DNA from: Terrimonas rubra
GTDB taxonomy: Bacteria > Bacteroidota > Bacteroidia > Chitinophagales > Chitinophagaceae
DNA: 64,000 nucleotides
Assembly: GCF_042686025.1 (NCBI RefSeq)
Contig: NZ_JBHUOZ010000003.1
Location: 744,001 to 808,000, forward strand
Reading direction: 5' to 3'
This document shows positions 27,601 to 35,107 of this stretch, one piece after another. The stretch's first letter is position 1. The number at the start of each line of letters is the position of its first letter. The notes under the pieces were generated by a model. That model saw only the letters and a program-made list of their open reading frames with translations, did not search any database and was not told the DNA's origin. The position numbers and the translations under genes were made by a program.

Positions 27601-28531
27601 AGCCAGGTTAGTGGATAGCAATTTGATCAGGACGAAAGATTATAAATCGCAATACAGTAAAATTTTACTGGAAGCCAGACATGAACTGAAAAAACAATTG
27701 ATAAGTGAGAAAAGAAAAGCCATTGAAAAAGCGAAAGATGCCGAGGATGATGAAGTTGTGGCTTATGGCGGGTATAGAGATACTGACGGTAAAGGCAACA
27801 GCCGCCTGGCATTGTATAATACGCTTTTACTCCCTTATTGGGATAAGGAAGCTGCGGTGAAACAGTATTTTGCCGATGTACAAAAAGTGAGCGATAAAAG
27901 ACTGAAGTATAATACGCTGAAAGCACTGATGAAGAACAATAAGCCTTATGATGATACCCTGCTGGCGTATTTTGCCAAACAGGATGATTATCGTTATGAA
28001 CTGTATAAGGACCTGGCCCGCATGAAAAAAGCTGACCTGTTCCCTAAAGAACACGCTTCACTGACAGACCTGGCAAAAAGCCGTTTGCTGGCCAACAGGA
28101 GCGGGTATAACCGCCCCGATACCCTGGTGTTTATACAAAAGATGGAAACAGCAACCGACAAGGCCAAAGGATATATCTATTTCTTTAAATACAAAACCAA
28201 GAAGGATGACCTGGTATGGAAGATCGCTGCTACGGGCCTGGTGCCAACAGAAGGCAACAATTTACTGATGGATGAAAAGATCATCAAATCGGCCAGTGAA
28301 GAAAGATATTCTTTTACCTATGGCGGTGCTAACTCTTATGGAAATAACCCTTACAGTTTTGCCATCTTTACCGATGTTAAGTTAAAAGAGGAAACAGAGG
28401 AATCATTGCAAAAGCAACTGGAAAAGGAAGTGAAAAAATATAAATATGCCCTGCAAAAAAGCGGTTCACGTTTCTTTATGAACGATGATTATGCAGGAAT
28501 GGAATACGGACAGTTCAATCTTAAATACTGA
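24671..28531 (+). CDS. Large secreted protein with N-terminal TraB/GumN domain
   Basis: The ATG at 24671 opens into a signal peptide (MILKRLAVLAVVLFFL, to LSAQ); a TTG eight codons upstream is less likely. Residues about 30-300 are a TraB/GumN (PF01963-like) domain with the GTMH motif, an acidic ALETNP block and GVGAAHLPGPRG. The rest of the 1286 residues is unlike anything recognised. It holds three similar beta-rich modules, each ending in an FFxSxxx strand (FFNSIQL, FFQSFTI, FFDSFTP), then an alpha-helical repeat region and a charged end. TraB-domain proteins are proposed metal-dependent peptidases. Monocistronic, with its own terminator. Confidence 0.75.
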   Translation: MILKRLAVLAVVLFFLTGLSAQITTQKKYPSLLWEISGNGLKKPSHLFGTMHVSSKIAFNLSDSFYLGIKHADVVALETNPESWQDDMDKYEQDDMGYDYLRRMGYNASFGDYLTSSTLKFDAYEKMIPWALASSPSIINNLLYRSYGNDASDFEEDTYLDMYIYQCGKKWGKKVAGVEHYGESMKLMMEAYADAAKEKNKKQRSYEYDINMSPMKLQEAYRSGDLDLLDSINKFNSYSDAFDEKFLYKRNEIQADNIDSIIKTGAVLFVGVGAAHLPGPRGVIEMLREMGYTLRPIKMGVRNSEHKNAVDKIRVPVTFNKQSSEDGLYSVEMPGKLFESPSMNGMFDQRQYADMANGSYYMVTRLQTNSWMWGHSLQDVQKKVDSMLYENIPGRIIQKKTIIKNGYQVLDITNKTRRGDTQRYNIVMTPTELIVFKISGNGDYVEKGEEANKFFNSIQLKPAGKTWVNYTPAFGGFSVKMPHAPYAKKTDNWLFDAIDSATATGYSIIRTDVFNGNFLGDDKFDLSLMDESFATSPFIDTAVTAATYLKVGDYPAMERTYKGKQGNVYKTRYIIQGPHYYTLLATGKKEVPQMQDFFQSFTIKPFVYKEATNRVDTSLYFTVKSPVFPESKKEKLPAPKYSRYGKEEEETEDGLLENGVYRSSVVENDSTGERIFVSFYKNPRYYYTADSADIDSEMGRMMKDTTWIVRKKETKTLPDQTKVTDFKLADAKSSRQFWYKNFYKEGVSFTIFTQTDSLTSPSTFLRSFFDSFTPADTLKGYNPYIKKGPVFFADYFSQDTVVKKRAVNNIASVKMDVADFPNLQKAISSLKWTEKKYMDTKSAFISKLRQVPTKEATDYLKTLYYATSDTVDLQYRALEALLMQGTAYSFNTFRDIVTAEPPVLEFSNKYRNDYDYPVVTVSVADDDDDDYSYQSSYADGMFLDNLFDTLALTEKIYAKLLPLINLEDYKETILRLTARLVDSNLIRTKDYKSQYSKILLEARHELKKQLISEKRKAIEKAKDAEDDEVVAYGGYRDTDGKGNSRLALYNTLLLPYWDKEAAVKQYFADVQKVSDKRLKYNTLKALMKNNKPYDDTLLAYFAKQDDYRYELYKDLARMKKADLFPKEHASLTDLAKSRLLANRSGYNRPDTLVFIQKMETATDKAKGYIYFFKYKTKKDDLVWKIAATGLVPTEGNNLLMDEKIIKSASEERYSFTYGGANSYGNNPYSFAIFTDVKLKEETEESLQKQLEKEVKKYKYALQKSGSRFFMNDDYAGMEYGQFNLKY

Positions 28532-28538
28532 TCAACAG

Positions 28539-28571
28539 AAAGCCCTTGTTTACAGCAGGGGCTTTTTTATA
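28539..28571. terminator. Bidirectional terminator
   Basis: AAAGCCC at 28539-28545 pairs with GGGCTTT at 28559-28565, extended by three more pairs, and is followed by a T-run. It lies between convergent genes and overlaps the stop codon of the minus gene at 28567. Confidence 0.85.
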
Positions 28572-30276
28572 CAATGCCTTTGGGAATGGCCGCTATCAGT
28601 TGTTGGGTATAGGCTTGCTGGGGATGGTGATAGACCTGGCTGGCTTCGCCGCACTCTTCAATCTTTCCCTTGTTCATCACCATGATACGATCGCTGATAT
28701 AGTGAACAACCGATAAGTCGTGGGAAATAAAAATTACCGTAAATCCATATTCTTTTTTAAGATCGGATAAAAGGTTCAATACCTGGGCCTGCACACTTAC
28801 GTCCAGGGCCGATACCGACTCATCACACACGATAAAAGAAGGATTTAAGCCCAGGGCTCTTGCAATAACAATACGTTGCCGCTGACCACCGGAAAATTCG
28901 TGCGGGTAACGGTTATAATGATCGGCGTGCAGGTTCACCTTCTCTAACAGGTTTACCACTAATTCCTTTCTTTGTTTCTCCGTTTTTGCCAGGCCATGTA
29001 CTTTTATCGGTTCGGCTATCGCCTCACCAATACTGATACGTGGGTTTAGCGAAGAGTAGGGGTCCTGGAAGATGATCTGTATATCCTTACGCATGCTGCG
29101 CAGATCCCGGGTCGAAATACTGTGCAGTGATCTGTCTTTATAGGTAATGCTTCCCGCAGTGGGTTCTATCAGGCGTAACAGTGTCCTGCCTAATGTTGTT
29201 TTACCACAGCCGCTTTCGCCTACCAGCCCCAATGTTTCGCCTTCGTATACGTCAAAGCTCACATTGTCCACGGCTTTGTTAAAGGCCGTGGGTTTGCCAA
29301 AGAATGCTTTTTGGGCGGGGAACCATACCGATAGGTTGCTAACCCTGATCAGGGGTAAATGGGCATTTACCGGGGCGGGAGCAGTGACAGGCTCCTCAGT
29401 TGTCTCTATTGGTGTAATAGCTTTACCCTGGTGCCAGAAATCGGCCACTACCGGTAAACGTTTACCACGCGGATGATTGACCGGGCGGCAGGCCAGTAAT
29501 GCTTTGGTATAAGGGTGGGAGGGGCTCGTAAATAATTGTTTTACCGGGGCCGCTTCTACTATTTCCCCTTTGTACATCACTATGGCCTTGTCTGCTATTT
29601 CGGCTACCACACCCAGGTCATGGGTAATGAAAATTACACCCATATTCAACTGTTGCTGCAGCTCCTTAATCAGGGTAAGGATCGTTTTCTGTACCGTTAC
29701 ATCTAAAGCCGTAGTGGGTTCATCGCAAATCAGTAAGGCCGGCTCGCAACACATGGCCATGGCGATCATTATCCTTTGTTTTTGACCACCGCTTAACTGG
29801 TGCGGGTACCGGTCAAAGATGGCCGCAGGGTTGGGCAGTTTTACTTTCTCAAACCAGGCAATGGTTTTGGCCTTTGCTTCCGCTGCCGATAATTGTTTGT
29901 GGGTAAGCAGGGCTTCCATTACCTGTTGCCCGCAGGTATGTACCGGGTTCAGTGAGGTCATGGGCTCCTGGAAGATCATGGCAATTTTATTGCCCCTGAT
30001 CTGCTGCAGTGCCTTCCGGCTTTGGGTCAGTATGTTCACGGAGGTATTGCCGTCCTGCGAGAATAAGATCTGCCCCGATGTATAAACAGCAGGCGGTGAG
30101 GGTAACAGTTGCAATACCGATAAGGAGGTGATGGATTTACCGGATCCCGATTCTCCTACCAGGGCAACGATCTCCCCGCTGTTCACCGTAAGTGAAATGT
30201 TTTTTAAAGCAGGTGTTAACCCGCTTTCGTTTTTAAAAGCAATGGACAGGTCCTCTATGGCCAGTAATGGCATCAT
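28567..30276 (-). CDS. Fused two-domain ABC ATPase of the peptide/nickel (Dpp/Opp) importer type
   Basis: Two complete ATPase halves are joined in 569 residues. The first has Walker A GESGSGKS, signature LSGGQKQR and Walker B LLICDEPTTALD; the second has GESGCGKTT, FSGGQRQR and FIVCDESVSALD. Each half has the Opp/Dpp-specific C-terminal extension (SHPYTKALLACRPVNHPRGKR in the first). The fusion resembles DppD-DppF or YejF and would power a dipeptide or oligopeptide importer. The permease and binding protein are not adjacent. It overlaps the upstream lipoprotein gene (ATGATGA), so start 30276 or 30273 is possible. Confidence 0.9.
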   Translation of the reverse strand: MMPLLAIEDLSIAFKNESGLTPALKNISLTVNSGEIVALVGESGSGKSITSLSVLQLLPSPPAVYTSGQILFSQDGNTSVNILTQSRKALQQIRGNKIAMIFQEPMTSLNPVHTCGQQVMEALLTHKQLSAAEAKAKTIAWFEKVKLPNPAAIFDRYPHQLSGGQKQRIMIAMAMCCEPALLICDEPTTALDVTVQKTILTLIKELQQQLNMGVIFITHDLGVVAEIADKAIVMYKGEIVEAAPVKQLFTSPSHPYTKALLACRPVNHPRGKRLPVVADFWHQGKAITPIETTEEPVTAPAPVNAHLPLIRVSNLSVWFPAQKAFFGKPTAFNKAVDNVSFDVYEGETLGLVGESGCGKTTLGRTLLRLIEPTAGSITYKDRSLHSISTRDLRSMRKDIQIIFQDPYSSLNPRISIGEAIAEPIKVHGLAKTEKQRKELVVNLLEKVNLHADHYNRYPHEFSGGQRQRIVIARALGLNPSFIVCDESVSALDVSVQAQVLNLLSDLKKEYGFTVIFISHDLSVVHYISDRIMVMNKGKIEECGEASQVYHHPQQAYTQQLIAAIPKGIV

Positions 30277-30653
30277 GGATTAGGCAGTACTTTTATCGAT
30301 AACTTTTTTTGTGGCGTAGGATAGTATGCCATACATACGGCGCAATCCTGTTGTTTACCGGTATCTATGACAAAATAAAACTCATCGCCCTTTTTAAGGC
30401 TGGCAGGAAAGTTACAGGGATTGGCAAGCCCGAATACATTGGTATAGGCAGTGCCGGTTGTTTCATCGGTCCAGTTGGCCTCTATTAAACTTTTATCCAG
30501 GTTGCCCTCTAATAATTTAATGGTGTAGTTAGAGCAAATGCCCTGTACTTCCAGCCTGGCTTTTAAGGTTTGCGAGCCACTTTTTTTACTGCCGGAACAG
30601 CTGCTTAAAATGCTCACCAGCAATACTGTTGTTAATAAGGATAGTAGTTTCAT
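30273..30653 (-). CDS. Small lipoprotein of unknown function
   Basis: This 126-residue protein has a lipoprotein signal (SILSSC, lipidated C19) and a compact beta-rich domain of about 90 residues with four further cysteines (GICSNY, NPCNF, DCAVC), which could form disulfides or bind metal. It overlaps the fused ABC ATPase by a few bases and follows the AMP nucleosidase by 10 bp, so the three probably share a transcript. No family was recognised. Confidence 0.7.
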   Translation of the reverse strand: MKLLSLLTTVLLVSILSSCSGSKKSGSQTLKARLEVQGICSNYTIKLLEGNLDKSLIEANWTDETTGTAYTNVFGLANPCNFPASLKKGDEFYFVIDTGKQQDCAVCMAYYPTPQKKLSIKVLPNP

Positions 30654-30663
30654 ACATTAAGTT

Positions 30664-31434
30664 TTAAAAACGTAAATGTCTTACTGTAAGACCATCATTG
30701 ATCAGTTGTTTCAGAGAGTCGATACCGATCTTAATATGGTTCTCTACAAAGTTACCGGTTACTTTTTTATCACTCTCTTCCGTTTTTACACCTTCCGGTA
30801 TCATGGGCGAATCGCTCACTAACAATAATGCACCGGTTGGTATTTTGTTATAAAAGCCAACAGTAAAGATGGTAGCTGTTTCCATATCAATGGCATAGGC
30901 CCTGATATCCTGCAGGTACTCTTTAAATGTTTCATCGTGTTCCCATACACGGCGGTTGGTGGTGTAAACAGTGCCGGTCCAGTAATCCACACCATAATCA
31001 CGAATGGTGGTTGATACGGCTTTTTGTAAAGCAAAGGCGGGCATGGCCGGTACTTCTGCGGGGAAATAGTCGTTAGACGTACCCTCACCCCTTATAGCTG
31101 CAATGGGTAAAATAAGGTCGCCGATCTTATTCCGTTTTTTCAGCCCGCCACATTTACCTAAAAATAAAACGGCTGCCGGCTCTATGGCACTTAAAAGGTC
31201 CATAACGGTAGCGGCACCCGGGCTGCCCATACCAAAATTAATAATGGTAATATTATCTGCTGTGGCACATTGCATCGGGCGGTCCAGGCCAATTACTTCC
31301 ACGCCATGCCATTCGGCAAACAGCTTTACATAATTACTAAAATTGGTAAGCAGGATGTACTTACCAAAGTTCTCTAATTTTTCACCGGTGTACCTGGGTA
31401 ACCAGTTGTTTACTATTTCTTCTTTTGTCTTCAT
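30664..31434 (-). CDS. amn: AMP nucleosidase
   Basis: The 256-residue protein is in the nucleoside phosphorylase/nucleosidase fold, with NFGMGSPGAATVMDLL, FLGKCGGLKKRNKIGD and the purine-binding DMETATIF block. The length matches the short AMP nucleosidase of Bacteroidota rather than the two-domain E. coli form. It splits AMP into adenine and ribose 5-phosphate, feeding purine salvage. It is the first gene of a three-gene run with a lipoprotein and a fused ABC ATPase. A 370-bp repeat-rich gap lies upstream. Confidence 0.88.
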   Translation of the reverse strand: MKTKEEIVNNWLPRYTGEKLENFGKYILLTNFSNYVKLFAEWHGVEVIGLDRPMQCATADNITIINFGMGSPGAATVMDLLSAIEPAAVLFLGKCGGLKKRNKIGDLILPIAAIRGEGTSNDYFPAEVPAMPAFALQKAVSTTIRDYGVDYWTGTVYTTNRRVWEHDETFKEYLQDIRAYAIDMETATIFTVGFYNKIPTGALLLVSDSPMIPEGVKTEESDKKVTGNFVENHIKIGIDSLKQLINDGLTVRHLRF

Positions 31435-31485
31435 AATCTTATTATTTTATGTCAGTAGTTTGGGGCAAGTGACAATGGAATATTT

Positions 31486-31520
31486 GATTAATAATTAGTA
31501 GTTAATAATTAATAATTATT
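31486..31520. repeat. Heptamer tandem repeat, AGTTAAT/AATTAAT type, 5 units
   Basis: Five in-register heptamers lie upstream of the AMP nucleosidase gene. They are related to 9426-9460 and 38606-38640. Confidence 0.65.
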
Positions 31521-31555
31521 TGATCCGGTTAGGTGTTGATCAATCGCTCCAAACT

Positions 31556-31616
31556 TTGTTTATTGCCTATTGCTTATTGTATTTATCTTCCTGACTTTCG
31601 GTCTTTCCGTCTTCCC
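31556..31616. repeat. Heptamer (TTGCTTA type, 5 units) then octamer (GACTTTCG type, 3 units) repeats
   Basis: Heptamers at 31556-31590 match the unit order at 9511-9538, including the TATCTTC unit. Octamers at 31593-31616 match 43857-43872. Confidence 0.7.
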
Positions 31617-31620
31617 GGCT

Positions 31621-31760
31621 TTCAGCCTTCAGCTTTCAGCGTTCAGCTTTCAGCTTTCAGCGTTCAGCTTTCAGCTTTCAGCGTTCAGCTTTCAGCTTTC
31701 AGCGTTCAGCGTTCAGCTTTCAGCTTTCAGCTTTCAGCTTTCAGCTTTCAGCTTTCAGCT
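31621..31760. repeat. Perfect-register heptamer array TTCAGC(T/G/C), 20 units
   Basis: Exactly 140 bp hold 20 copies of TTCAGCN, where only the seventh base varies. The T, T, G order repeats several times, giving a 21-bp higher period, and then seven TTCAGCT units close the array. Related words occur at 37061-37095, 43890-43945 and, as the complement, 55692-55803. The frames open through the array are artefacts. Confidence 0.97.
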
Positions 31761-31805
31761 TAAATTTTGGTTAATCGGCGAATATAATGTTTTATTTTTG
31801 AACTC

Positions 31806-32273
31806 ATGATAAAGGTAAAATTTCCGGAGCCTGATTTTCGCATTAAAACCGAAAATAACAAAGACTTTTTATTTGATCCCATCCGTAAACAATGGATACT
31901 GCTGACCCCCGAAGAATGGGTACGCCAAAACTTTGTTCAGTACCTGGTAAAGGAAATGTTGTACCCCGTTCAACTGATCGCTATTGAAAAGGAATTAAAG
32001 CTGGGTACACTGAAAAAACGCTTTGATATACTGGTGTACGATAAAGATACAAAACCCTGGATGTTAGTGGAATGTAAAGCGCCTGAAGTGCTGGCCGGCG
32101 AAAGCGCCTTTCACCAGGCTTTACGTTACCAGATCGTACTGCCGGCGCCCTTTATCATAGTTACCAATGGTAGTTTAACCCAGGGCTGGCATAATCATGA
32201 AGGGGTGTTATCGCAACTAGTGCAACTGCCTTCCTGGGAAATGCATAATGATCTCAGCCGGCGAAAAGGGTAG
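31806..32273 (+). CDS. Stand-alone HsdR N-terminal-like PD-(D/E)xK protein
   Basis: The 155-residue protein matches the single-domain form of the type I restriction HsdR N-terminal nuclease fold: a helix with PEEWVRQNFVQYLV, then D74 in RFDILVYD and E89-C-K91 in VECKAPE, the D...ExK metal site. Type I restriction subunits and a helicase domain are absent. Such orphans are common in Bacteroidota and their role is unknown. A TATTTTTG box at 31793-31800 lies only 5 bp before the ATG, so the transcript may be nearly leaderless. It converges on the metallo-beta-lactamase gene with an 8-bp gap. Confidence 0.8.
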   Translation: MIKVKFPEPDFRIKTENNKDFLFDPIRKQWILLTPEEWVRQNFVQYLVKEMLYPVQLIAIEKELKLGTLKKRFDILVYDKDTKPWMLVECKAPEVLAGESAFHQALRYQIVLPAPFIIVTNGSLTQGWHNHEGVLSQLVQLPSWEMHNDLSRRKG

Positions 32274-32281
32274 CAGAGGGA

Positions 32282-33025
32282 TCATTTTTTTATATCGAAT
32301 AATTGAATGGTGTAATCCAGCAAAGCGGCATCGCCAATAACACCATGCCCGGGAATAACCTTTTTAACACCCGGGAAAGCAGCTTTTACCTGCCTTACGG
32401 TAGCGGACCATGCTGTTGTATCCGCATCACCCAGATAACCTTTGGAAGCATCAATTTCTTTGACCAGGCAGCCGCCGAATAAAACAGCTTCATCAGGAAA
32501 ATAACCCACTATATTGTCATAAGTATGGCCACGGCCAAAGTAGCGTGCCAGCACTTTTTTATTGCCTACATTCAGCCATAAAGAATCATTGATGGCGTTT
32601 TGGGGTATAGTTACACTATCCCTTGCCGCCAGGGTAATGGTAGCCGCATTGGCATAAGAGGGTATTTTATGCTGGTGAAAAGCATTCAAACCGCCTAAAC
32701 AGTCATTATGGAAATGAGTGGCTACAACGGCTATAATGGTATAACCCAGGCTATCCGTGAGCCAGCTGATCAGTTGATTGGAGACACTGTCGTCGGTGGG
32801 CGTATCAAAAATTACAGCCTCCTTATTATCCGTTACAATCATACCATTACATGCCACATTACCAAAATCCTGCGTTTGCAGGTAACTGGTATGGGTAAAG
32901 GTATTGGGCGTAACAGGTGTTACAAGCAGGGTACCGGTCTCTAATGCCAGCGATCTTGAAGTTTCGCTTTTATTGTTACAGGCTGCCACTACTGCCAGCA
33001 GTAAAAGAGGGAAGAGCCGTTTCAT
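32282..33025 (-). CDS. Subclass B1-like metallo-beta-lactamase, predicted lipoprotein
   Basis: The 247-residue product has a lipoprotein signal (AVVAAC, C16) and a metallo-beta-lactamase fold with the B1 zinc set. H104, H106 and D108 lie in THFHNDC, H167 in GRGHTYD, C186 in FGGC and H227 in PGHG. K189 sits three residues after the zinc cysteine, as in B1 enzymes, and LGDAD replaces the usual asparagine loop. Residue 109, just after the zinc aspartate, is Cys. It probably hydrolyses beta-lactams at the periplasmic face of a membrane. It is followed downstream by the convergent nuclease-like gene. Confidence 0.82.
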   Translation of the reverse strand: MKRLFPLLLLAVVAACNNKSETSRSLALETGTLLVTPVTPNTFTHTSYLQTQDFGNVACNGMIVTDNKEAVIFDTPTDDSVSNQLISWLTDSLGYTIIAVVATHFHNDCLGGLNAFHQHKIPSYANAATITLAARDSVTIPQNAINDSLWLNVGNKKVLARYFGRGHTYDNIVGYFPDEAVLFGGCLVKEIDASKGYLGDADTTAWSATVRQVKAAFPGVKKVIPGHGVIGDAALLDYTIQLFDIKK

Positions 33026-33037
33026 GGGTATTAATGA

Positions 33038-33922
33038 TTATTTTATAAATGCAGGACTTACTGTTAACTCTTTACTCCCTGGTGTATGCACATAAAACCC
33101 TTCACCGGATTTTACACCTAATTTTTTGGCGGTTACCATATTGGTGAGCAAAGGACAGGGCGCATATTTAGGGTTGCCAAAACCATCATGTAAAACTTTT
33201 AAAATAGCATGACATACGTCCAGGCCAATAAAATCGGCTAGCTGCAAAGGTCCCATAGGGTGGGCCATGCCCAGCTTCATCACGGTATCAATTTCTTCCA
33301 GACCGGCCACACCTTCGTATAAGCTATAAATCGCTTCATTGATCATGGGCATTAAAATCCGGTTGGCAATAAAGCCGGGATAATCGTTTACCACGCAGGG
33401 CACTTTGTTTAATTGTTTGCTTAAGGCAACAATCGTTTCAGTTACTTTTTTATCAGTTGCATAACCGTTAATGATCTCTACCAGTTTCATTACCGGTACG
33501 GGATTCATGAAATGCATGCCGATCACCGATTCGGGTCTGCCGGTTACCGAGGCAATTTTTGTTATGGATATAGAGGATGTATTGGTAGCCAGTATACAGC
33601 CGGCGGGAGCAACGGCATCTATCTGTTTAAATATATTTAATTTCAGTTCGGTATTCTCTGTCGCTGCTTCCACTACCAGTCCTGAATTGCCAATGCCTTC
33701 AAAGCCTGTATGGGTGGTAATATTAGCAAGGGTATTGTTTTTTATTTCTTCAGTAATAGCGGCTTTACTTACCTGGCGGTCCAGGTTTTTACCAATAGTG
33801 GCAATAGCTTTTTCCAATTGTGCGGCCGATACATCAATTAAATTAACGGTAAAACCATGCTGGGCAAAAACGTGGGCAATGCCGTTACCCATAGTACCGG
33901 CTCCTATTACTGAAACGATCAT
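33038..33922 (-). CDS. 3-hydroxybutyryl-CoA dehydrogenase
   Basis: The N-terminal Rossmann motif GAGTMGNGIAH binds NAD, NTSSISITKIA is the conserved catalytic-domain serine region, and GMHFMNPVPVMKLVEII carries the catalytic histidine. The C-terminal domain includes PCVVNDYPGFIANRILMPMINEA and MKLGMAHPMGPLQLADFIGLD. At 294 residues it is the single-domain short form (Hbd/PaaH type) that oxidises 3-hydroxyacyl-CoA in fatty acid or polyhydroxybutyrate turnover. No other beta-oxidation gene is adjacent. The metallo-beta-lactamase gene begins 12 bp past its stop. Confidence 0.92.
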   Translation of the reverse strand: MIVSVIGAGTMGNGIAHVFAQHGFTVNLIDVSAAQLEKAIATIGKNLDRQVSKAAITEEIKNNTLANITTHTGFEGIGNSGLVVEAATENTELKLNIFKQIDAVAPAGCILATNTSSISITKIASVTGRPESVIGMHFMNPVPVMKLVEIINGYATDKKVTETIVALSKQLNKVPCVVNDYPGFIANRILMPMINEAIYSLYEGVAGLEEIDTVMKLGMAHPMGPLQLADFIGLDVCHAILKVLHDGFGNPKYAPCPLLTNMVTAKKLGVKSGEGFYVHTPGSKELTVSPAFIK

Positions 33923-34031
33923 AAATTTTATTTTTTCTTAGCAATCTGTTATGCTGCAAATGTAAGCGATACGGGCAGATATGCTTCTGTAAATATTGGT
34001 TTCTGTTTACAGAAAAAATAAAAGCCGGTGA

Positions 34032-34982
34032 TTATTGTACCACGAAGGTTAAAGGTTGTTTACGATACGCTTTTACATTACGGCCATATTGTTGTGCAGG
34101 CACCCACTTGGGCGATTTTTTAAGAATACGTATAAACTCTGCCCCCATGCCAAAACCGGGATCGTGCAGTATTTTTATATCGCTGATACTTCCATCTGCA
34201 CCTACCACAAACAGGGCCATGGCCCGGTGGTAGCCCACAGGGGCGCCTTTCCTTACCGGTACATTGGCATCCAGGTTCTTTCTTAAAAAAGCGGCCCATC
34301 CCTCCTGGCCTCCTTTAAATTCGGCTTCCTTCTCTATGCATAACTCATCGGCAATGGGTTCCCCGGTTTCGGTAAAACACTTGCAGGTTTCCAGCTTTCC
34401 GTTCTTATACATTTCTTTGGCCATTACGGTGCCGTTTTTATGGTAATAATTCCAGGGACCGTTTTTAAGGGTGTCCTGTATCCAGCGGCCGGCACTGTAC
34501 ACTTTACCTTCGCCGCCACTATACATATGCATTTGCACACCATTGCCCTGGCCGTCAAAACTGGTACTGTCATTTATATAACCGTCCTTATCCCATCCAA
34601 GGCTGATGCCTTTACGGCGCCCGTTCTCATAGGTAACAGAGTCTTTCATCATGCCATTATCATGAAACTCCAGAGTAGTACCATTCATTACCCCGTTCCT
34701 GTATTCCTTAATACTGCTAACGGCTTTATTATCATGGTACCAGATCTGTAAGCTGTCAGCAATAGTACATTTTTCATCCAGGTACCAGCCCTGCATAGCA
34801 ACGGTAGTCTGGTGCAGGAGATACAATACCCGGTGCCATTTGCCATCCTTTTTCTCGGTAATGGCCAGGTACCTGGAATCGTTTCCGTCAGTAGGTTCAA
34901 AATTGCCATTCAATATTTGTTGTTGTTGCCCCAGGCTGGCAATCGATAAGGTTAGCAGGGCAGTAATAAAAAGCAGGCGCAT
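34032..34982 (-). CDS. Secreted MORN-variant repeat protein with TonB C-terminal-like domain
   Basis: This 316-residue protein has a signal peptide (to SLGQ). Residues about 95-215 form five or six MORN/YwqK-type repeats (EYRNGVMNGTTLEFHDNG, YENGRRKGISLGWDKDG, NGPWNYYHKNG). The last 90 residues contain FKGGQEGWAAFLRKNL, GADGSISDIKILHDPGFG and FIRILKKSPKWVPAQQYGR, a TonB C-terminal fold. The pairing is common in Bacteroidota periplasmic proteins of unknown role; energy coupling to outer membrane receptors is not implied without ExbB/ExbD nearby. It is probably monocistronic. Confidence 0.78.
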   Translation of the reverse strand: MRLLFITALLTLSIASLGQQQQILNGNFEPTDGNDSRYLAITEKKDGKWHRVLYLLHQTTVAMQGWYLDEKCTIADSLQIWYHDNKAVSSIKEYRNGVMNGTTLEFHDNGMMKDSVTYENGRRKGISLGWDKDGYINDSTSFDGQGNGVQMHMYSGGEGKVYSAGRWIQDTLKNGPWNYYHKNGTVMAKEMYKNGKLETCKCFTETGEPIADELCIEKEAEFKGGQEGWAAFLRKNLDANVPVRKGAPVGYHRAMALFVVGADGSISDIKILHDPGFGMGAEFIRILKKSPKWVPAQQYGRNVKAYRKQPLTFVVQ

Positions 34983-35060
34983 GGTAGTGTTTTAAGGGTC
35001 TAAGATAAATACTCACGGGGTAAAAGGACTGATTCGTATATAAAATTATGATGAAGTATA

Positions 35061-35086
35061 AAAAATCCCGCAGGTTAGTGCGGGAT
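35061..35086 (-). terminator. Rho-independent terminator
   Basis: An 8-bp stem ATCCCGCA with TGCGGGAT (35065-35072 with 35079-35086) is followed on the minus strand by a T-run. It ends the gene at 35108-35746. Confidence 0.85.
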
Positions 35087-35107
35087 CTTGTATAAGGAAT
35101 TTACATA

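Noticed and set aside
28567..30276. Frameshift joining two separate ABC ATPase genes
   Set aside because: Both halves are complete and joined by an in-frame linker, as in known fused peptide-importer ATPases; no frameshift is needed.
31621..31760. Possible CRISPR array
   Set aside because: There are no spacers: the 7-bp units are directly adjacent, and no cas gene is in the window.
31533..31809. Two overlapping plus-strand frames of 76 and 79 codons rich in QLSAFS repeats
   Set aside because: They are translations of the heptamer array; a 7-bp unit has no stop in any frame, so open frames are expected by chance.
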